From contig CAMHAM010000020.1 in assembly GCA_946183415.1 (NCBI GenBank), forward strand, positions 1-44,493: DNA of 44,493 bases, in the 5' to 3' direction. The position numbers and the translations under genes are program-made. Shown piece by piece: positions 6,016 through 14,628 of the stretch (position 1 is its first letter; each line of letters starts with the position of its first letter). Source of the DNA: an uncultured Prevotella sp. (GTDB lineage Bacteria > Bacteroidota > Bacteroidia > Bacteroidales > Bacteroidaceae). The notes under the pieces are model-generated. The model was not told where the DNA came from and searched no databases. It saw nothing but the letters and a program-made list of their open reading frames with translations.

Positions 6016-7929
6016 ATGGGAAATCAGCAGGCTTCGCCGATACTGGCGCTTCAACAGCAGCGGCTGCTGCTCCAGATGGAGTATGCGGCTGAGAAAGAGA
6101 CTTTCCGCAAGCAGACCGAGGAGATGGGACTGCAGCGGAAGGTGAAGCGTGGCGATGCCTGGTATCCGCTGAAGATGGGCAAGAGCTACTATAACTCGCT
6201 GAACCAGCTCGTGGTGGAAGTGTTCCGACAGGACGACGAAGAGATAGAGCACAATTTCGAGTTCGGCAGGCCTGTAGCTTTTTTCACTTGTATTAATAAG
6301 GATTCTGGCAATCCCAGTTCGCTTAAGATCCGCTATTTCAACTTTACGGGAACCGTCAACTATGTCGATGGTGACAGGATGGTGGTAGCTGTGCCTGACA
6401 ATGGGCAGCTCATCGACGTGCAGTCGGCAGAGCATGTCGGCGTGCAGCTCTTCTTCGACGAGACCAGCTACAAGACGATGTTCGACGCCCTCGACCGCGT
6501 CATCAGGGGAAAGGGCAGGCTCGGTTACCTGCGCGACCTCTTCTACTCGCGTCAGAAAGCCGAGACTTTTTCATTCTCGCCCATACATTTCCCCTATCTG
6601 AACCATACGCAGGAAGAGGCCGTCAACAAGGTGCTATGGGCGAAGGATGTGGCCGTCGTGCACGGTCCGCCAGGAACGGGCAAGACGACGACACTCGTGG
6701 AGGCAATCTACGAGACGTTGCGACGGGAGAATCAGGTGCTGGTCTGTGCACAGAGTAATATGGCGGTCGATTGGATCTCCGAGAAACTCGTGGATCGCGG
6801 CATCAACGTGCTCCGTATAGGCAATCCGACACGCGTGAATGACAAGATGCTGTCCTTCACCTATGAACGACGCTTCGAAGACCATCCAGACTACGAACAG
6901 CTCTGGAGCATCCGCAAGGCCATCCGCGAACTGCGTAGTCATCGGAAGCGTGGCGACGAGAAGTATCATCAGAAACTGGAACGGCTGAAGGAACGCGCTA
7001 CGGAACTCGAGGTGCGCATCAATGCCGCGCTCTTCGGCGACGCGAGGGTCATCGCCTGCACGCTTGTCGGTTCGGCCAACCGCCTGTTGGAAGGCCAGAA
7101 GTTCGGCACCTTATTTATAGATGAGGCGGCTCAGGCCTTGGAAGCTGCCTGCTGGATACCGATCCGCAAGGTGTCGAGGGTGATCCTGGCAGGCGACCAT
7201 TGCCAGTTGCCGCCCACGGTGAAGAGCTTTGCGGCCCTGAAGGCCGGACTGGGCAAGACGCTGATGGAGCGCATTGTGGAGAACAAGCCCGAGGTGGTGA
7301 CGCTGCTCAGGATGCAGTACCGCATGAACGAGGAAATCATGCGATTCTCCAGCGACTGGTTCTATGGTAACCAGGTGGAGTCGGCCCCAGAAGTGAAATT
7401 CCGCAGTATACTGGATTTCGATATTCCCATGACTTGGATTGATACCTCGAAATTCGAAATACCTGAAGAGAGTGATGTCACCTTCAAGGAACAGTTCGTA
7501 GGTGAGAGTTTCGGGCGTATCAACAAAGCGGAGGCAGAGCTGACACTCTTGGCGCTCAAGGAATATTTTAATAAGATAGGTAAACAGCGTATCCTTGACG
7601 AACGTCTTGACGTGGGTATCGTCTCTCCCTACCGTGCTCAGGTGCAATATCTCAGGCAACAGATCAGGAAGAAGGATTGGACCAAGCCTTTCCGCCAGCT
7701 GATCAGCGTGAACACCGTCGACGGGTTCCAAGGACAGGAGCGCGACATCATCCTGATATCGCTGGTACGCGCCAATGATGAAGGGCAGATCGGATTCCTG
7801 CGCGACCTGCGCCGTATGAACGTTGCGATTACCCGTGCCCGCATGAAGCTGATCATTCTGGGCGATGCATCCACGATGACTCGCCATCCTTTTTATAAGA
7901 AGCTCTACGAGTACATCGAAGCACTCTAA
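6016..7929 (+). CDS. SF1 DNA/RNA helicase, IGHMBP2/SMUBP-2 (Upf1-like) family
   Basis: A 637-aa ATP-dependent helicase. Walker A is HGPPGTGKTTTLVEAI, motif Ia AQSNMAVDWI, Walker B LFIDEAAQALEA (DEAA box), motif III AGDHCQLPPTVKS, motif IV region LRMQYRMNEEIM, motif V VNTVDGFQGQERDIILIS and motif VI RRMNVAITRARMKLIILG. The ~200-residue N-terminal region before Walker A is a beta-barrel-like segment as in Upf1-like enzymes. Length is typical for bacterial members. ATG at 6016 (MGNQQASP) is preferred over an in-frame TTG at 5977 because the -7 element lies between them. It is transcribed alone, next to the repeat-rich spacer. The physiological substrate is unknown. Confidence 0.88.
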   Translation: MGNQQASPILALQQQRLLLQMEYAAEKETFRKQTEEMGLQRKVKRGDAWYPLKMGKSYYNSLNQLVVEVFRQDDEEIEHNFEFGRPVAFFTCINKDSGNPSSLKIRYFNFTGTVNYVDGDRMVVAVPDNGQLIDVQSAEHVGVQLFFDETSYKTMFDALDRVIRGKGRLGYLRDLFYSRQKAETFSFSPIHFPYLNHTQEEAVNKVLWAKDVAVVHGPPGTGKTTTLVEAIYETLRRENQVLVCAQSNMAVDWISEKLVDRGINVLRIGNPTRVNDKMLSFTYERRFEDHPDYEQLWSIRKAIRELRSHRKRGDEKYHQKLERLKERATELEVRINAALFGDARVIACTLVGSANRLLEGQKFGTLFIDEAAQALEAACWIPIRKVSRVILAGDHCQLPPTVKSFAALKAGLGKTLMERIVENKPEVVTLLRMQYRMNEEIMRFSSDWFYGNQVESAPEVKFRSILDFDIPMTWIDTSKFEIPEESDVTFKEQFVGESFGRINKAEAELTLLALKEYFNKIGKQRILDERLDVGIVSPYRAQVQYLRQQIRKKDWTKPFRQLISVNTVDGFQGQERDIILISLVRANDEGQIGFLRDLRRMNVAITRARMKLIILGDASTMTRHPFYKKLYEYIEAL

Positions 7930-7984
7930 ATAGTATAAATCATATTTTATGGCTCAATTTCTTGTAAATTCCAAGATTTTGCAT

Positions 7985-7992
7985 TATCTTTG
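7985..7992 (+). promoter_or_regulatory. -7 promoter element upstream of a small lipoprotein frame
   Basis: TATCTTTG fits TAnnTTTG and lies 27 bp upstream of the GTG at 8020. TTG at about 7964-7966, near the expected distance, could be the -33 part. Confidence 0.5.
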
Positions 7993-8019
7993 CAGTCGTA
8001 AATATCTAAAATATGACTT

Positions 8020-8223
8020 GTGAATAAAAGACATTTATTGATTCTGGGGCTGTTGGCCTTCGTGGTGGCTGTGGTTTCCTGCGGACAGAAGTCTGGAGGG
8101 CAGGCCAGTGAGCCTCGGGAGGTGTCGCTCAGTGTAGGGACCGACGAGTTTGAGAAAAATATGAGGCAGTCAACTTGTCTGGCGGGTTTCTCCGCTGGAA
8201 AAGTGCTGGAAAAGAGATTGTGA
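8020..8223 (+). pseudogene. Small lipoprotein, probably the remnant of a longer gene
   Basis: The 67-codon frame starts with GTG and encodes a good lipoprotein signal (MNKRHLLILGLLAFVVAVVSC; lipobox VVSC, Cys21), then about 46 residues without recognised domain (SVGTDEFEKNMRQSTC). It has its own promoter element. A second signal-peptide-like start follows 25 bp later, and the spacer to the next gene looks like coding debris, so a deletion product of a larger lipoprotein is likely. A genuine short lipoprotein cannot be excluded. Confidence 0.45.
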
Positions 8224-8248
8224 AATAAGAACCCTCAACAAGCAGTCT

Positions 8249-8332
8249 ATGAATCCCATCTATCGCCTGTTACTTCTCGTCTGTCTGGCATTCCTCTCGC
8301 CGCAGACTATATTGGCTCGACGAGACCTATAA
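8249..8332 (+). pseudogene. 27-codon signal-peptide-like fragment
   Basis: The frame MNPIYRLLLLVCLAFLSPQ, followed by TILARRDL and a stop, looks like a cleaved signal peptide with nothing after it. In another frame, a 14-codon tail (KKGCRFIFEIPKA) runs to a stop overlapping the next start codon. Together with the neighbouring lipoprotein frame this suggests a deleted gene; the tail also overlaps a promoter element and may be chance. Confidence 0.3.
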
Positions 8333-8347
8333 GAAGGGGTGTCGATT

Positions 8348-8355
8348 TATCTTTG
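8348..8355 (+). promoter_or_regulatory. -7 promoter element of the GNAT-MgtC-SpoIIE run
   Basis: TATCTTTG fits TAnnTTTG, 13 bp upstream of the GNAT ATG at 8369. It gives a short leader of roughly 8 nt. Confidence 0.55.
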
Positions 8356-8368
8356 AGATACCGAAAGC

Positions 8369-9499
8369 ATGATTGAGATTAGAAAAGTTAGTACAAAGAA
8401 GGATCTAAAGACATTTGTCCAGTTTTACTACGACCTCTATCGTGGTAGCGAGTTCGCCGTGCCCTATCTCTACAGCGAGGAGATAGCAACGCTCAGGCGC
8501 GACAAGAACCCCTCGTTCGAATGTTGCGAGGCCGATTACTTTCTCGCCTTGAAGGATGGCAAGGTGGCAGGCCGTGTTGCTGCCATCATCAACTATCGGG
8601 CAAATGAGCGATGGAATTGCCATCAAGTGCGTTTCGGATGGTTCGACTTCATCGACGATATCGAGGTGAGTACGGCCTTGCTGAAGACCGTTGAAGACTG
8701 GGGGCGCGAAAAGGGCATGAATGAGATTGCTGGTCCATTGGGATTCATCGATACCGACCGCGAGGGGATGCTCGTAGAGGGCTTCGACCAACTCTCAACG
8801 ATGTATATCAATTATAACTATCCCTATTATCCGAAGCACATGGAGCGCATAGAAGGCTTTCGGAAAGATAACGACTATCTGGAAATGAAAGTAAAGGTGC
8901 CCGAGGTCGTTCCCGACAAGTTTGCGAAGTTGACGGAGATGGTGAAGAAGCGCTATGGACTCAGGGTACATAAGTTTACGCGCCACGAATTGATAGAACA
9001 GAACTATGGCCGACAAGTGTTCCAGTTGCTCAATGCCACGTATAAGGATCTCTATGGCTTCTCGCAACTCTCAGAAACACAGGTGGATAAACTCGTCAAT
9101 AATTATATTAAGATAGCCGACTTGAACCTTGTGACGGCTATTATGGATGGTGACAAGATGGTGGGGTTCGGTATTACCTTCCCCTCGTTCTCAAAGGCTT
9201 TGCAGAAGACGCGCGACGGGCGCTTCCTGCCTTTTGGCTGGTGGCACTTGTTGAAAATCCTGAAATGGCATAAGACGCCTATCGTTGACCTGTTGTTGAT
9301 AGGTGTGCTACCTGAATATCGTTCAAAGGGTGCTAACGCATTGATCTTCGACGACCTAATCCGCCAGTTCCAGGCTTACGGCTTTGAGTGGGCTGAGACC
9401 GGGCCGCAGATGGAGACCAATGAGGGTGTGCTCTCACACTGGCAGTACCTGGAGTCCATCAATCACCGCCGTCATCGTTGTTATCGCAAAAAATTTTAG
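8369..9499 (+). CDS. GNAT family N-acetyltransferase-like protein (376 aa)
   Basis: This large GNAT-type protein is of a kind common in Bacteroidota, with an N-terminal segment (RKVSTKKDLKTFVQFYYDLY), a middle part containing GPLGFIDTDREGMLVEGFD and YYPKHMERIEGFRKDNDYLE, and a C-terminal acetyltransferase-like region with LIGVLPEYRSKGANALIFDDL, which fits the acetyl-CoA loop. Substrate is unknown. No signal peptide is seen, so it is cytosolic. It starts 13 bp after a -7 element and ends 3 bp before the MgtC/SapB gene, so the two are almost surely co-transcribed. Confidence 0.8.
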   Translation: MIEIRKVSTKKDLKTFVQFYYDLYRGSEFAVPYLYSEEIATLRRDKNPSFECCEADYFLALKDGKVAGRVAAIINYRANERWNCHQVRFGWFDFIDDIEVSTALLKTVEDWGREKGMNEIAGPLGFIDTDREGMLVEGFDQLSTMYINYNYPYYPKHMERIEGFRKDNDYLEMKVKVPEVVPDKFAKLTEMVKKRYGLRVHKFTRHELIEQNYGRQVFQLLNATYKDLYGFSQLSETQVDKLVNNYIKIADLNLVTAIMDGDKMVGFGITFPSFSKALQKTRDGRFLPFGWWHLLKILKWHKTPIVDLLLIGVLPEYRSKGANALIFDDLIRQFQAYGFEWAETGPQMETNEGVLSHWQYLESINHRRHRCYRKKF

Positions 9500-9502
9500 C
9501 TT

Positions 9503-9958
9503 ATGGATATGTCTTGGGAATTAATTTTGCGTATTTTCGTCGCAGCCGTCCTCGGCGGCATCATCGGCCTCGAGCGTGAGTATCGTGCCAAGGAAGCCGG
9601 CTTCCGTACCCACTTCCTTGTCGCCCTGGGCTCAGCTCTCTTCATGGTAGTATCGGCTTATGGCTTCGAGGATGTCGTTGCCATGCCCGGTCATCGTCTT
9701 GATGTCTCGCGTGTTGCCGCTCAGGTAGTCTCTGGTATCGGTTTTATCGGTGCCGGAACCATTATCTTCCATAAAAGCGAGAATGTGGTGCGCGGTCTCA
9801 CCACCGCTGCCGGCGTGTGGGTCGTTGCTGCCATCGGCTTGGCATGTGGAGGCGGGCTCTACAAGCTTGCCGTCGCTGCTACTGTCCTTGTGCTGGCAGG
9901 TCTGGAGGCTTTCAACTATTTCCTTCATAAGTTTGATCGCAAGCGGAAGAACAGTTGA
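9503..9958 (+). CDS. MgtC/SapB family inner-membrane protein
   Basis: A 151-aa membrane protein matching the hydrophobic MgtC N-terminal domain: helix 1 LRIFVAAVLGGIIGLEREYR, the signature REYRAKEAGFRTHFLVALGSAL, helices around SGIGFIGAGTIIFHK, and GLTTAAGVWVVAAIGLACG. About five transmembrane helices are expected. The C-terminal ACT-like regulatory domain of virulence MgtC proteins is missing, as in the short SapB-like members. Such proteins have been linked to Mg2+ limitation, membrane potential and F-ATPase control; the role here is inference. It starts 3 bp after the GNAT gene and lies 25 bp before the phosphatase gene. Confidence 0.88.
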   Translation: MDMSWELILRIFVAAVLGGIIGLEREYRAKEAGFRTHFLVALGSALFMVVSAYGFEDVVAMPGHRLDVSRVAAQVVSGIGFIGAGTIIFHKSENVVRGLTTAAGVWVVAAIGLACGGGLYKLAVAATVLVLAGLEAFNYFLHKFDRKRKNS

Positions 9959-9983
9959 CTGTAAAGACTTAAATTTTCTGGTT

Positions 9984-11864
9984 ATGTATATCAGGCTAAT
10001 TGTTACAATCCTTCTCTTGATGCTGCTATCGCCCAGGGTGATGGCTCAGACGGATACGGCTGTCATCAAGCATTTGGAAAAGGAAATGTACCGCCTGTAT
10101 AACACCACCAAGCTCGACAGCTTCTTGGCTGTCACCGATCAGCTCAAGGAGCTTACCCTGAAGGCCGGCGATGAGCGCCTGTTCTATAAGGCTTGGTGTA
10201 ATCAGGCACTTTTCTACTCCCGGACTTCTTCGCGTAAGAAAGCTTTAGAGACGGTCGAGGCTGTCCGCGACTATGCCGACAACCACGGCAGTAAGTATGG
10301 ACTCTTTTCCTCGTCAAGTGCTTCAGCCTCTATCTTGAGTAGCATGCGTCTCTACGATCAAGCTGAGACACTCTACAAGCGCGCTATTGATTATCTGCAT
10401 CGTTACTTCCCAGACGAGAGTGCCGCCGTGTGCTATTTGGGGCTGGCCAAACTCTATTTCAACCAGAAGAAGCATAAGGAGGTGATGGAGTGCTGCGACC
10501 AGGCTCTGGAAGAGCCGGGTGTCATCCCCCTGCATCAGCTCAACGCCCTCAGTTATAAGTGCCTCACTGCCTATAATACGCGTGGCGAGGAAGAGTTTAT
10601 TCGTCTCTACGAAGAGCGTGAGAAACTCAGGATGCAGTTGGGCGGCATCGTGGGGCCCCTCGATAGAGTCCTGTTGGTCTACCTTGCAGAGTGCAAGCAC
10701 GAGTACCAGAAGATGCTCAGCCTGGCACTGGATCAGCCAAAGGGTGTCGATAGGCTCAGCCTGATAGCCCGCGCCTATGCGCTTTGCGGAGACTACAAGT
10801 CGGCCTATAAAACCTATATGGAATACAAGTCCTATTCCGACTCCGTCAATACCGATGAAATCCGGCGTGAATCCACTGAGAATGCTCTCCAGCTCGATGT
10901 AGCCCGAGCAGAGTCGGAAACAAAGGATCTGCGCATCAAGAACCAGCGGATGTGGATGACCGGAGGCGTTGTCGTCGGACTGCTTACCATCATGTTCCTC
11001 ACCTTCTATCTCCTGCGCCGCCGCCGTCAGTTGAAACTGCTTCGAGAGGCTTATGACCGTCTTGAAGAGACCACATCAGCCAAGGAGCGCATTGAGAGCG
11101 AACTCCGTATTGCGCGCGACATTCAGATGTCGATGGTACCCTCTGTATTCCCCGCTTTCCCTGAGCGTAGCGATATTGATCTTTATGCCAATATGGTGCC
11201 CGCCCGCGAGGTTGGTGGCGATCTCTACGACTTCTTCATGCAGAACGACCGTCTCTATTTCTGTGTGGGTGATGTGTCGGGTAAGGGTGTCCCTGCCTCC
11301 ATGACAATGGCCGTCGCTGTCAACCTGTTCCGTACTATTGCCAAAGAAGGTTTCCCGCCAGAGTATATTGCTACGAAGATCAACGACACCCTTTCCAGTG
11401 ATAACGAGAACAGTCTATTCGTCACCATGTTTGTTGGCATGGTCGATATGGCTTCAGGCCGCCTCGACTTCTGCAATGCGGGGCATAATCCCCCATTGCT
11501 GGGCACGTCGCGATCCGACCGGTCCTCTCTGTTCGACTATCGTTTCCTTGAAATGGAATCCAACGCGCCACTTGGTCTCTGGCCTGGAGTCGAGTACGTC
11601 GGTGAACATATTGACTCTATCAAGGGGCATCCCTTCTTTGTCTATACTGACGGTGTCAACGAGGCTGAGAACGCTGTCCAGGAGCAGTTTGGCGATGATC
11701 GTATGCTCCGCCTGATGACCCATGTCCAGCAACCTCTCGGCGAACGTTCGCCCAAGACCTTCGCCCACTTCCTTGTTGACGAGATGAAACATGCCGTCGA
11801 GCGTTTTGTCGACGGTGCGCCCCCCAGCGATGACATGACCATGTTCTGTCTCGTTGTCAAATAA
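9984..11864 (+). CDS. TPR-transmembrane-SpoIIE (PP2C-type) serine phosphatase
   Basis: A 626-aa membrane-anchored phosphatase. A signal peptide (residues 1-21, ending VMAQ) leads into an ~300-residue periplasmic region of TPR-like helices, one transmembrane segment (about 327-345, followed by RRRRQ), a short coiled coil (about 352-385) and a SpoIIE/RsbU catalytic domain. Metal-binding and active-site motifs are AREVGGDLYDFF (D413), CVGDVSGKGVPASM (D430), CNAGHNPPLL, VYTDGVNEAEN and SDDMTM (D616, D617). Family members dephosphorylate STAS-type anti-anti-sigma factors in partner switching; no such partner is visible here. ATG at 9984 was chosen because the signal peptide begins there; the frame is open back to 9750 inside the MgtC gene. 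It is convergent with the kinases, with a 10-bp gap. Confidence 0.88.
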   Translation: MYIRLIVTILLLMLLSPRVMAQTDTAVIKHLEKEMYRLYNTTKLDSFLAVTDQLKELTLKAGDERLFYKAWCNQALFYSRTSSRKKALETVEAVRDYADNHGSKYGLFSSSSASASILSSMRLYDQAETLYKRAIDYLHRYFPDESAAVCYLGLAKLYFNQKKHKEVMECCDQALEEPGVIPLHQLNALSYKCLTAYNTRGEEEFIRLYEEREKLRMQLGGIVGPLDRVLLVYLAECKHEYQKMLSLALDQPKGVDRLSLIARAYALCGDYKSAYKTYMEYKSYSDSVNTDEIRRESTENALQLDVARAESETKDLRIKNQRMWMTGGVVVGLLTIMFLTFYLLRRRRQLKLLREAYDRLEETTSAKERIESELRIARDIQMSMVPSVFPAFPERSDIDLYANMVPAREVGGDLYDFFMQNDRLYFCVGDVSGKGVPASMTMAVAVNLFRTIAKEGFPPEYIATKINDTLSSDNENSLFVTMFVGMVDMASGRLDFCNAGHNPPLLGTSRSDRSSLFDYRFLEMESNAPLGLWPGVEYVGEHIDSIKGHPFFVYTDGVNEAENAVQEQFGDDRMLRLMTHVQQPLGERSPKTFAHFLVDEMKHAVERFVDGAPPSDDMTMFCLVVK

Positions 11865-11874
11865 TGAAAGCGTC

Positions 11875-14625
11875 TTATGAGAGGTGGCGTTCGCAGGGAA
11901 TCCAGAACCAGAAGGTAGAGCCTTGGCCTTCACCCTCGCTGATGACTCCGATGTCGCCACCACAGCCTTTGGCGATACTCTTGCTGATGGCGAGGCCCAT
12001 GCCCGTTCCCTGTACAAACTCGTCGAGCTTGACGAAACGGTCGAAGATGATTCCCTGCTTGCTCTTGGGGATGCCGCTACCGGTGTCCTCGCAGTAGAGG
12101 TAGAGCCCCCGATTCTCATAGCGGTATCCCACCTTGATATGACCCTGTTTTGTGAACTTGACTGCATTGGTGACGAAATTGGTGAGCACCTGCATCACGC
12201 GTTCGATATCGAGTTCGGTGATAAAGCTGTTGTAGGGGTTCTCCTTAATGAACTCCACGCCGGGTGTCTGGACGCGCTGAGCAAGGGTGAGGCAGATGTC
12301 CTCGAACGACTCGGCGAAGTTAAGACGCTCAGGCTTAATGGTCAAAGAACCATCGGTGATGGATGAGGCTTCGATGACATCGTTGATGAGACGCTGGAGC
12401 ATATCGCTGGAGTTTCGGATGATACGTATGTATTCGCCACGCTCGGGAGAGTCGCCAAGGGCTTCGAGCACGCCCGTAAAGCCGACAATGGCGTTGAGCG
12501 GTGTGCGCAGCTCGTGGGTCATGGAGGCCATGAAACCGCTCTTGAGGCGCAGGCTCTCTTGGGCAATCTTTGTCTGCTCTTCGAGTTCCTGCCGCTTCTC
12601 GTGAAGCTTGGTGACATCGTTGCAGATACCTTCGTGGCCGATGATGTTCCCATCTGTGTCAACGACGGGGTTGAAGGTGACGTCGAAGACCGTGCCGGGC
12701 TGCCCCTCGGAGGGGAGGGCGAGGTGGAAGGTGAATGCATGGGGCTCGCGGCTCTCGGTGTCGTAGAGCATGTGCTTCATCAGCGGGCGGTCCTGCGGTT
12801 CGAGGATCTGTAGGAAGCGACTGAAGGAATGGCTGTATTCTGGAGCCTCGGGATGGCGGAAGAATGAGATGCGCTCATCGGTGATGCTGCTGCGCACAAG
12901 GAAGCGCCCGCTCTGGGCAAGAAGGTAGTAGAGTTGGGCTTTCTGGGCCTCGATGAGACGTATGTCCTCGCGGTATTCTCGCTCGAGCAGGTGCATGTCG
13001 CGGTCTCGATTGCGCTCGTTTGTGAGGTTGAAAGTGGTGATGAAGTAGTTGGCGATGTCGCCTTGCATGTTGAAGAGCGGACGGATGTGGCACTCGATGT
13101 ACTCGTTGATACCGAATTCTTCGTAGTGCATGTGCTGGCAGAAGAGAATGTCGTCGCGGTCTTCGGGTGAGTAGGTGCCTCGGAAGAGGGTGATGTCAAA
13201 CATATTGACGGTCTCCCAGAAACGTTTCGATTCGGGATTGTCATCGGTGATGCCGCAAAGCTCCTTCATGGAGTCGTTGAGGTCGATGAGGAAGCCCTCA
13301 CTGTTGTAGAACGACATGGCGACGAAGGGAATGTTGGCGAGGACCTCATACTTGTGAACAAGCTCGCGGGCGGCTTGGTCTTCCTCCATCTCGTGAGTGA
13401 CGTCGTGGATGGCGTTGATGATGTATGCTGGATGACCGTTGACGTCAAGTTCGGAGATGGCGTGTCCCTGGAAGTTGAGCCACTTTGGGTCCTCGAGGGT
13501 GCCTTGGTTCCAGCGCTTATTCAGTTCGAAGTGGCGCTCACGGCCGTCCATGAGGGCATGCATCTTCCTGGCAAACTCGTCTCGCTGATCGGGATGGATG
13601 CGGTTGGTGTATTCTTCGAGGGTAATGCCTTCAGCAGGAAGAATGGTGCCGTAGTTATTGGTGAAGCGGTCGCGCGCTATGTCGTACTGCATCACGTTAA
13701 AATTGCCCATGTGGAGGGCCTTGATCATCATCTCGTTTAGCTCGGTAGAGGCTCGCGTGGCACTTTTCACATGGGCTCTGGCCAGACGGCTGAGTGCCCA
13801 GAGAATGGCGGCGAGTACGAGCACGCCGATGATGATGAAGACGTAGGTGGGGATGCTCTTGTCCTCTACGCGCTCAGGGTGGAACCAGCGATCCTGAAGC
13901 AAGGCGATCTTGCCGCTCTGTTTCAAGCGCGAGTACTGGTCGTCAATCTGCTCGATGAGATGTCGGTCGCGTCCGATGACGTGGATCTCGGAGATGGGGA
14001 GTCCGACGTCGTTGAGGCTGATGCCCTGAAGATTGAGTTCCTTGATTTTCCACTTGAGAGGTTCCTCGCCCCATACGTAGTATTTGTAGTCGCCGTGGAT
14101 GAGTCCGATAAGGGCCACCTTCGGTGTCTGGAACTCCAGATCGTGCATGGCCATACTGTCGCCCTCCATGAAGAAGTAGGCAGAATAGTCGCCAGGCTTG
14201 AACACGGCTCCCTCGCGCTCGAGTTTACGAATGGAGATGATACCTGAGGTGTCGGCATGCATGGCCACACGGAAACGGTCGTAATTGACAATGTTCTCTG
14301 AGACGACGAAGGGCGGGTTCTGGAAGCGTCGCCCATTGGCGAGGATGATGTCGGCCCCACCGCGCTGGAACGTCCTGAGAGCAACACTCCACTCCCTCAT
14401 GAGGAAACGGCATGGGATGCCTATCTCGTCCATCACGGCTTTCATTACGTCGATATTGCTGCCGGCGGGTTCGCCGTTGTCATTGAGGAATTCGTAGGGG
14501 GGTTTGTCCCAATCGCAGACAATCACGACAGGATGCTCCTCGTTGTACTTGTCGCTTAGGCTCTGTGCCGTGGCAGTGACAAGTGAGAAGTGGATGGTGA
14601 CAAGTATGAACAATAACTTCCTCAT
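11875..14625 (-). CDS. Sensor histidine kinase with periplasmic SBP_bac_3 domain and PAS domains
   Basis: This 916-aa kinase has a signal peptide (1-20), a solute-binding (SBP_bac_3-like) periplasmic domain (about 32-250, with PPYEFLNDNGEPAGSNIDVMK and the closing LLQDRWFHPE), a transmembrane helix (about 260-280), three PAS-like regions (about 300-412, 425-535, 560-672), then HisKA with SMTHELRTPLNAIVGF (phosphoacceptor H704) and HATPase_c with N820, CEDTGSGIP (D847) and GTGMGLAISKSI. No receiver or DNA-binding domain follows, so a separate response regulator is needed; none is in the window. It starts 3 bp after the paralogous kinase and shares its promoter. BvgS-like sensors have this SBP layout. 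The ligand is unknown. Confidence 0.9.
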   Translation of the reverse strand: MRKLLFILVTIHFSLVTATAQSLSDKYNEEHPVVIVCDWDKPPYEFLNDNGEPAGSNIDVMKAVMDEIGIPCRFLMREWSVALRTFQRGGADIILANGRRFQNPPFVVSENIVNYDRFRVAMHADTSGIISIRKLEREGAVFKPGDYSAYFFMEGDSMAMHDLEFQTPKVALIGLIHGDYKYYVWGEEPLKWKIKELNLQGISLNDVGLPISEIHVIGRDRHLIEQIDDQYSRLKQSGKIALLQDRWFHPERVEDKSIPTYVFIIIGVLVLAAILWALSRLARAHVKSATRASTELNEMMIKALHMGNFNVMQYDIARDRFTNNYGTILPAEGITLEEYTNRIHPDQRDEFARKMHALMDGRERHFELNKRWNQGTLEDPKWLNFQGHAISELDVNGHPAYIINAIHDVTHEMEEDQAARELVHKYEVLANIPFVAMSFYNSEGFLIDLNDSMKELCGITDDNPESKRFWETVNMFDITLFRGTYSPEDRDDILFCQHMHYEEFGINEYIECHIRPLFNMQGDIANYFITTFNLTNERNRDRDMHLLEREYREDIRLIEAQKAQLYYLLAQSGRFLVRSSITDERISFFRHPEAPEYSHSFSRFLQILEPQDRPLMKHMLYDTESREPHAFTFHLALPSEGQPGTVFDVTFNPVVDTDGNIIGHEGICNDVTKLHEKRQELEEQTKIAQESLRLKSGFMASMTHELRTPLNAIVGFTGVLEALGDSPERGEYIRIIRNSSDMLQRLINDVIEASSITDGSLTIKPERLNFAESFEDICLTLAQRVQTPGVEFIKENPYNSFITELDIERVMQVLTNFVTNAVKFTKQGHIKVGYRYENRGLYLYCEDTGSGIPKSKQGIIFDRFVKLDEFVQGTGMGLAISKSIAKGCGGDIGVISEGEGQGSTFWFWIPCERHLS

Positions 14626-14628
14626 GCC

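Noticed and set aside
9750..9983. N-terminal extension of the SpoIIE phosphatase
   Set aside because: The extension overlaps the MgtC/SapB gene and would bury the signal peptide that starts at 9984.
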